A DNA stretch of 9,942 nt from Myxococcota bacterium. GTDB lineage: Bacteria; Myxococcota_C; UBA6777. The notes under the pieces are model-generated. The model saw only the letters and a program-made list of their open reading frames with translations, was not told the DNA's origin and did no database searches. Within the stretch, counting starts at the first letter, position 1. Every line of letters begins with the position of its first letter. A program made the translations under genes and the position numbers. Positions 6,848 to 9,942 of this stretch are shown piece by piece. The stretch covers positions 1 through 9,942 of the forward strand of contig CAUJFU010000240.1 of the NCBI GenBank assembly GCA_963169055.1, in the 5' to 3' direction.

Positions 6848-9646
6848 ATGTCGAGACGATCGGCCTGTTTGTTTGTTTCTGCTTTTTTCTTTCTCTCGAA
6901 ATCAACGCGATTGTTGTTGTTGCTGTTGCTTTTTGGCTCGGGCCTTGGAGCCTGTCGAGGCGAAGGGACGTGCAGCAAACAGGAAGACTGCATCGCTGGC
7001 ACTTATTGCGTCGACTACTTCTGCAAGGTGCTGTCCTGCCCGACCGACCGCCCTCATCTATGCGCTCTGCGTTGCACCAATATGCAAAAAGATGCCAATC
7101 ATTGCGGCCAGTGCGGAAAAGCCTGTGAATTTGGCGAGGTCTGTGTCAGCGGGGGATGTCGTAGCGGCGTCGGTTGCACCGCTGAATCCGCTCTTTGCAA
7201 CAACGCCTGCACAGAGCTTTACAAAGATGCCAAAAATTGCGGGCAATGCGGGTTCGCCTGTGCCGTTGGTTACCTTTGCAAAGACAGCAAGTGCGTCCTT
7301 GACTGCGGAGACGGCGGTGTGTGCAACGGAAAGTGTGTTGCGCTCAAAACCGATCGCAACAACTGCGGTGAATGCGCGAAAAAATGCGTGCGTACAGAAC
7401 TCTGCAAAGCAGGTGTTTGTGCCGATGCTTGCGGAACGAGCCGCGCCCTGTGTGGAGAAACCTGCGTCGATCTCAACACAGACAAGGCCCACTGCGGAGC
7501 CTGCAACCGCGCATGCCTTGATCAAGAAACCTGCGTGGGCGGACGCTGCACCTGCCAAGAGAACGCACGCCGCGCTTGCTATGACGGCCCCATCGCCACC
7601 AAAGGCATCGGCCCTTGCAAAGAGGGTTATCGAACGTGCCGCGCAGGAAACTGGTCCGATTGCGTCGATCAGATCCTCCCCACCCTCGAAGTTCAAGGCG
7701 ATCAAGTCGACAATGATTGCGATGGACAGATCGACGAAGCCCCTTCGCGGATGATCAAAACGTGGATCGGTGCCGCTGGCGTACTCTCCACCCCTTCGGG
7801 GGTTGCCTACGACGATGGCGAAGGCGTCTTGTACGTCTCCAGCACAGGCACACACCGCATCTACAAACTCTATCCAAACGGACAACTCAACCTTTTTGCA
7901 GGCAGCATCGCAGGAAAAACCAACTCCACAGGAGCGGCTGCGCGATTCGGCAGCCCTGCTGCTTTGGCGCTTGACACACAAAAAAACCTTTACATCGCAG
8001 AATATGACAACCATTGCATCCGCAAGCTCACTCCCAAAGCAACCGCCAGCTTCTTCGCAGGATGCGTCAACATCGGCGCAGCCGACGGACAGGGAACCAA
8101 AGCCTCTTTCTTTCGCCCTTTCTACCTTGCTTTTTCCCCAAACGGCGAGCTTTTCGCCACACAAGACAGCAATACCAATCCACCCGACAGCCATCTATTG
8201 CGGCGCATCACACCCGATGGGACGGTGTCCACTCTCGCCACCTTTGCTTTCGGTCGCAAAGACGGCCCACTCAGCGAGGCCAAGTTCCAATACCTCCGTG
8301 GCATCGCGATATCCCCCGATATGCGCTTCTTGATCGCCGCAGATAGCGGAAACGATATCTTGCGCCGCCTGACTTTTTCGGATGGACAAGTCAGCACCTT
8401 CGCTGGAAGCGGTGTCAAGGGCCGAATCGACGGTGTCGCCTTTGCTGCGCAGTTCTGGTCTCCACAAAGCGTGGTCTTCGACGGCAGCGGCGATCTTTAC
8501 GTCTCGGATACAGGCAATCACGCCATCCGAAAGGTCGGCCCTGACGGACGAACCGTCACCCTCGCAGGCAACGGGCGCGGTTGGCAAGACGGACCCGGAA
8601 CCGACGCAAAGTTCTACAACCCGGCCCAGATCACCCTCGATCGAAACGGCAACCTCTACGTCGCCGATAGCGCCAACAACGCCATCCGAAAAGTCGCTCC
8701 TGACGGCACAACCTCCACGATATACCGCGAGATCACCCATCCCACCCACGAAAAACTCTTGCGCCCGGGAGCCCTCGCCATCGATAGCCTTGGCCGCCTT
8801 TTTGTCCCCGACATCGAGGCCCACGGCATCTTTGCTGTCGGCTCTCAAGGCGATCTCCTCGAATGGAGCGGACATAACGGCAGCGGCTACACCGACGGAA
8901 AACTCAACGCCGCATTCAACGCCCCAAGCGCCCTTGCCTTCGATAGCCAAGACAACCTTTACGTCGCCGACGAAGGGAACCATTGCATCCGAAAGATCGA
9001 AAAAGACGGGAGCGTCAGCACTTTTGTCGGCACCAACACCGAAGGCTTTGCCGACGGAACACGCCAACAAGCCCGATTCTCCGCCCCTAGCGGACTCGCC
9101 TTTGACAACAACGGCAACCTCTACATCGCCGACAAAAACAACCACCGCATCCGCAAAGTCGATCCCCTCGGCAACGTGACGACCTTCGCAGGTGACGGCA
9201 CGCCCGCCCACAAAGACGGCCCGGGAACCATCGCACAGTTCCACAACCCCACAGGACTCGCCTTCGACAACAACGGCAACCTCTACATCGCCGACACGGG
9301 AAATCATCGCGTCCGAAAAATCGACCCCCAAGGCAACGTCATCACCTTTGCGGGCGATGGCAACGGGACATGGCGTGATGGACCCGCCGCCAACGCCTCA
9401 TTCTTCGGCCCAAGCGGTGTCCTCTCCATGCCCAACGGCGATCTGCTCGTCGCAGACACACAAAGCCGTCGAATCCGCCGCATCGACCCCCAAGGCAACG
9501 TGACGACCTTTGCCGGCAACGGTAGCACCAGCTTCAACGCTGGCCCCGTTGAAAACACAGGACTCTCTGCTCCGTATTCGATAGTACGCGACAAAACAGG
9601 CCGAATTTTTGTCTCCGACCGACAAACCATCCGCGTGATCGAATAA
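6848..9646 (+). CDS. Large lipoprotein with Cys repeats, MopE-like segment and NHL propellers
   Basis: This is a 932-residue exported protein. The signal peptide has a run of seven leucines (22-28) and a good lipobox LGAC, making Cys36 the lipidated residue. Residues 41-61 form one Dickkopf-like Cys module. Residues 64-234 hold four modules of about 41 residues (64-104, 109-149, 152-191, 194-234) with the pattern C-x-x-x-C-x5-8-NCGxC-x3-C, resembling Stig1-type repeats frequent in myxobacteria. Residues 239-297 form a MopE-like segment (CYDGP, GPCKEGYRTC, then DNDCDGQIDE). Residues 314-932 are NHL-type beta-propeller blades, with core patterns such as GNLYIADTGNHRVRK followed by a TFAGDG loop. 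I count eleven full blades and a final half blade, which fits two six-bladed propellers (about 314-638 and 639-932). ATG 6848 is chosen because it gives a complete signal peptide; GGTGGG at 6836-6841 is a weak ribosome binding site. The partner or ligand is unknown; likely a surface or periplasmic binding protein. Confidence 0.9.
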   Translation: MSRRSACLFVSAFFFLSKSTRLLLLLLLFGSGLGACRGEGTCSKQEDCIAGTYCVDYFCKVLSCPTDRPHLCALRCTNMQKDANHCGQCGKACEFGEVCVSGGCRSGVGCTAESALCNNACTELYKDAKNCGQCGFACAVGYLCKDSKCVLDCGDGGVCNGKCVALKTDRNNCGECAKKCVRTELCKAGVCADACGTSRALCGETCVDLNTDKAHCGACNRACLDQETCVGGRCTCQENARRACYDGPIATKGIGPCKEGYRTCRAGNWSDCVDQILPTLEVQGDQVDNDCDGQIDEAPSRMIKTWIGAAGVLSTPSGVAYDDGEGVLYVSSTGTHRIYKLYPNGQLNLFAGSIAGKTNSTGAAARFGSPAALALDTQKNLYIAEYDNHCIRKLTPKATASFFAGCVNIGAADGQGTKASFFRPFYLAFSPNGELFATQDSNTNPPDSHLLRRITPDGTVSTLATFAFGRKDGPLSEAKFQYLRGIAISPDMRFLIAADSGNDILRRLTFSDGQVSTFAGSGVKGRIDGVAFAAQFWSPQSVVFDGSGDLYVSDTGNHAIRKVGPDGRTVTLAGNGRGWQDGPGTDAKFYNPAQITLDRNGNLYVADSANNAIRKVAPDGTTSTIYREITHPTHEKLLRPGALAIDSLGRLFVPDIEAHGIFAVGSQGDLLEWSGHNGSGYTDGKLNAAFNAPSALAFDSQDNLYVADEGNHCIRKIEKDGSVSTFVGTNTEGFADGTRQQARFSAPSGLAFDNNGNLYIADKNNHRIRKVDPLGNVTTFAGDGTPAHKDGPGTIAQFHNPTGLAFDNNGNLYIADTGNHRVRKIDPQGNVITFAGDGNGTWRDGPAANASFFGPSGVLSMPNGDLLVADTQSRRIRRIDPQGNVTTFAGNGSTSFNAGPVENTGLSAPYSIVRDKTGRIFVSDRQTIRVIE
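8918..9565 (+). repeat. Four in-frame 162-base repeats encoding NHL blades 8-11
   Basis: Blades begin at residues 691, 745, 799 and 853, and the next partial blade at 907, so the period is exactly 54 codons. At DNA level 9092-9133 and 9254-9295 are identical at 41 of 42 bases by eye. GACCCCCAAGGCAACGT is shared between blades 10 and 11. The earlier blades (1-7) vary in length from 49 to 59 residues and are much more diverged. This indicates recent tandem duplication or gene conversion in the C-terminal propeller. Confidence 0.8.
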
Positions 9647-9810
9647 TCCGATACCCGAGAGAAGTGTGATCGAAGGGTAGGTGCGATCCGCTGTAGACGC
9701 CCTGTCCTTGGGCAGCCACGAGGGGCTAATACTCGGACACTTCGTCTGTGCTGTCGGAAAGACCGTAGGTTTGTACGTAAAAAGGCAAACAAAACGCAAA
9801 AAAGCGGAGG

Positions 9811-9942
9811 TTCGTTGCTCGAACAACTGCTCATACAAAATGCTGTGGTTGTGTGAGCCTGTGCGTTCGCTGCTCGATGAACCGATACACGGGCGTTTCG
9901 CGAACCGCCCCTACGCAAACATCTGTTGTTGTGTGAGCCTGT
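9811..9942. repeat. Direct repeat of about 52 bases, second copy longer and cut by the window edge
   Basis: Copy 1 (9811-9862) begins TTCGTTGCTCGA and copy 2 (9866-9942) begins TTCGCTGCTCGA. Both end with a matching block, CTGTGGTTGTGTGAGCCTGT at 9843-9862 and CTGTTGTTGTGTGAGCCTGT at 9923-9942, with one mismatch. Copy 2 is about 25 bases longer, and the extra length corresponds to the palindrome at 9891-9914. The repeat may continue beyond the window. Confidence 0.6.
9891..9914. repeat. GC-rich palindromic repeat ending in CGCCCCTAC (copy 2)
   Basis: GGGCG (9891-9895) pairs with CGCCC (9906-9910), with a T-C mismatch and then TTC pairing GAA around a small GC centre. The right flank is CCCTAC. 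The right half, TTCGC-n-A-n-CCGCCCCTAC, matches the repeat at 62-96, while the left arm is shorter here. It sits inside the second copy of the direct repeat at 9811-9942. Confidence 0.6.

Larger units (their letters stand above)
9647..9942. other. Non-coding region after the NHL lipoprotein gene
   Basis: No credible gene begins here before the window ends. The minus-strand open frames are shadows extending into the lipoprotein gene. No intrinsic terminator is visible: a weak TACCC/GGGTA pairing (9652-9656 with 9675-9679) and a GCCC-7 bases-GGGC pairing lack T tracts. The right half is made of repeats (9811-9942), described separately. Confidence 0.6.

Noticed and set aside
6998-7011. TGGCAC-TTA-TTGC resembling a sigma-54 promoter
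   Set aside because: Spacing between the two blocks is three bases rather than five, and it lies inside the coding sequence.
6786-7754. Alternative + strand frame of 322 codons at the front of the NHL lipoprotein
   Set aside because: Out of frame with the signal peptide and cysteine modules; the Ala/Thr-rich translation has no domain.
7058-8194. Minus-strand open frame of 378 codons opposite the NHL lipoprotein
   Set aside because: It runs opposite unmistakable Cys modules and NHL blades. Its Ala/Cys/Val-rich composition mirrors the sense codons.
9652-9679. TACCC/GGGTA inverted repeat after the NHL lipoprotein as a terminator
   Set aside because: The stem is only five pairs with an 18-base loop and has no T tract.

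Overview
The window reads as ordinary chromosome of a Gram-negative bacterium with moderate GC content. The best guess is a myxobacterium-like lineage (Myxococcota or Bradymonadota). The basis is architectural: two exported cysteine-rich lipoproteins, one combining Stig1-like cysteine repeats, a MopE-type DNDCDGxxDE segment and NHL propeller blades, a mix seen mostly in those groups. This is inference from protein style; there is no rRNA or other phylogenetic marker here. All convincing genes lie on the + strand.

Layout. 1-339 is non-coding, with a GC-rich hairpin repeat near the left edge and a likely sigma-70 promoter. 340-1407 encodes a Cys-rich lipoprotein ending in a C2-like domain. 1408-1744 holds a tandem pair of palindromic repeats and a short open frame whose stop overlaps the next start. 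1745-5509 is a three-gene biotin-dependent carboxyltransferase cluster: a PccB-type acyl-CoA carboxyltransferase, a 5S/OadA-type pyruvate/oxaloacetate carboxyltransferase, and a separate biotin carrier protein. 5522-6712, only 12 bases further on, encodes a class V aminotransferase of the isopenicillin N epimerase-like group. 6713-6847 is a short spacer with an A-rich tandem repeat. 6848-9646 encodes a 932-residue lipoprotein with cysteine repeats, a MopE-like segment and about twelve NHL-type blades. 9647-9942 is non-coding, with a direct repeat interrupted by a second copy of the left-edge palindrome.

How the genes work together. The three carboxyltransferase genes make up the parts list of a transcarboxylase (methylmalonyl-CoA + pyruvate <-> propionyl-CoA + oxaloacetate): one active site for the acyl-CoA, one for the keto acid, and a biotinylated shuttle between them. 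There is no biotin carboxylase and no membrane decarboxylase subunit between the two flanking lipoprotein genes, which favours direct carboxyl transfer over an ATP-driven or sodium-pumping enzyme. The acyl-CoA subunit looks more like propionyl-CoA carboxylase beta than like the classical propionibacterial 12S subunit, so this may be a separately assembled version of the enzyme. The aminotransferase is probably co-transcribed, but its substrate cannot be read from sequence. The two lipoproteins are probably surface or periplasmic proteins with no evident link to the metabolic cluster.

I found no RNA genes, CRISPR array, insertion sequence, defence system or biosynthetic cluster. The most unusual items are the PccB/5S/carrier combination with an extra tail on the 5S subunit, the repeat-built lipoproteins, and the palindromic repeats.
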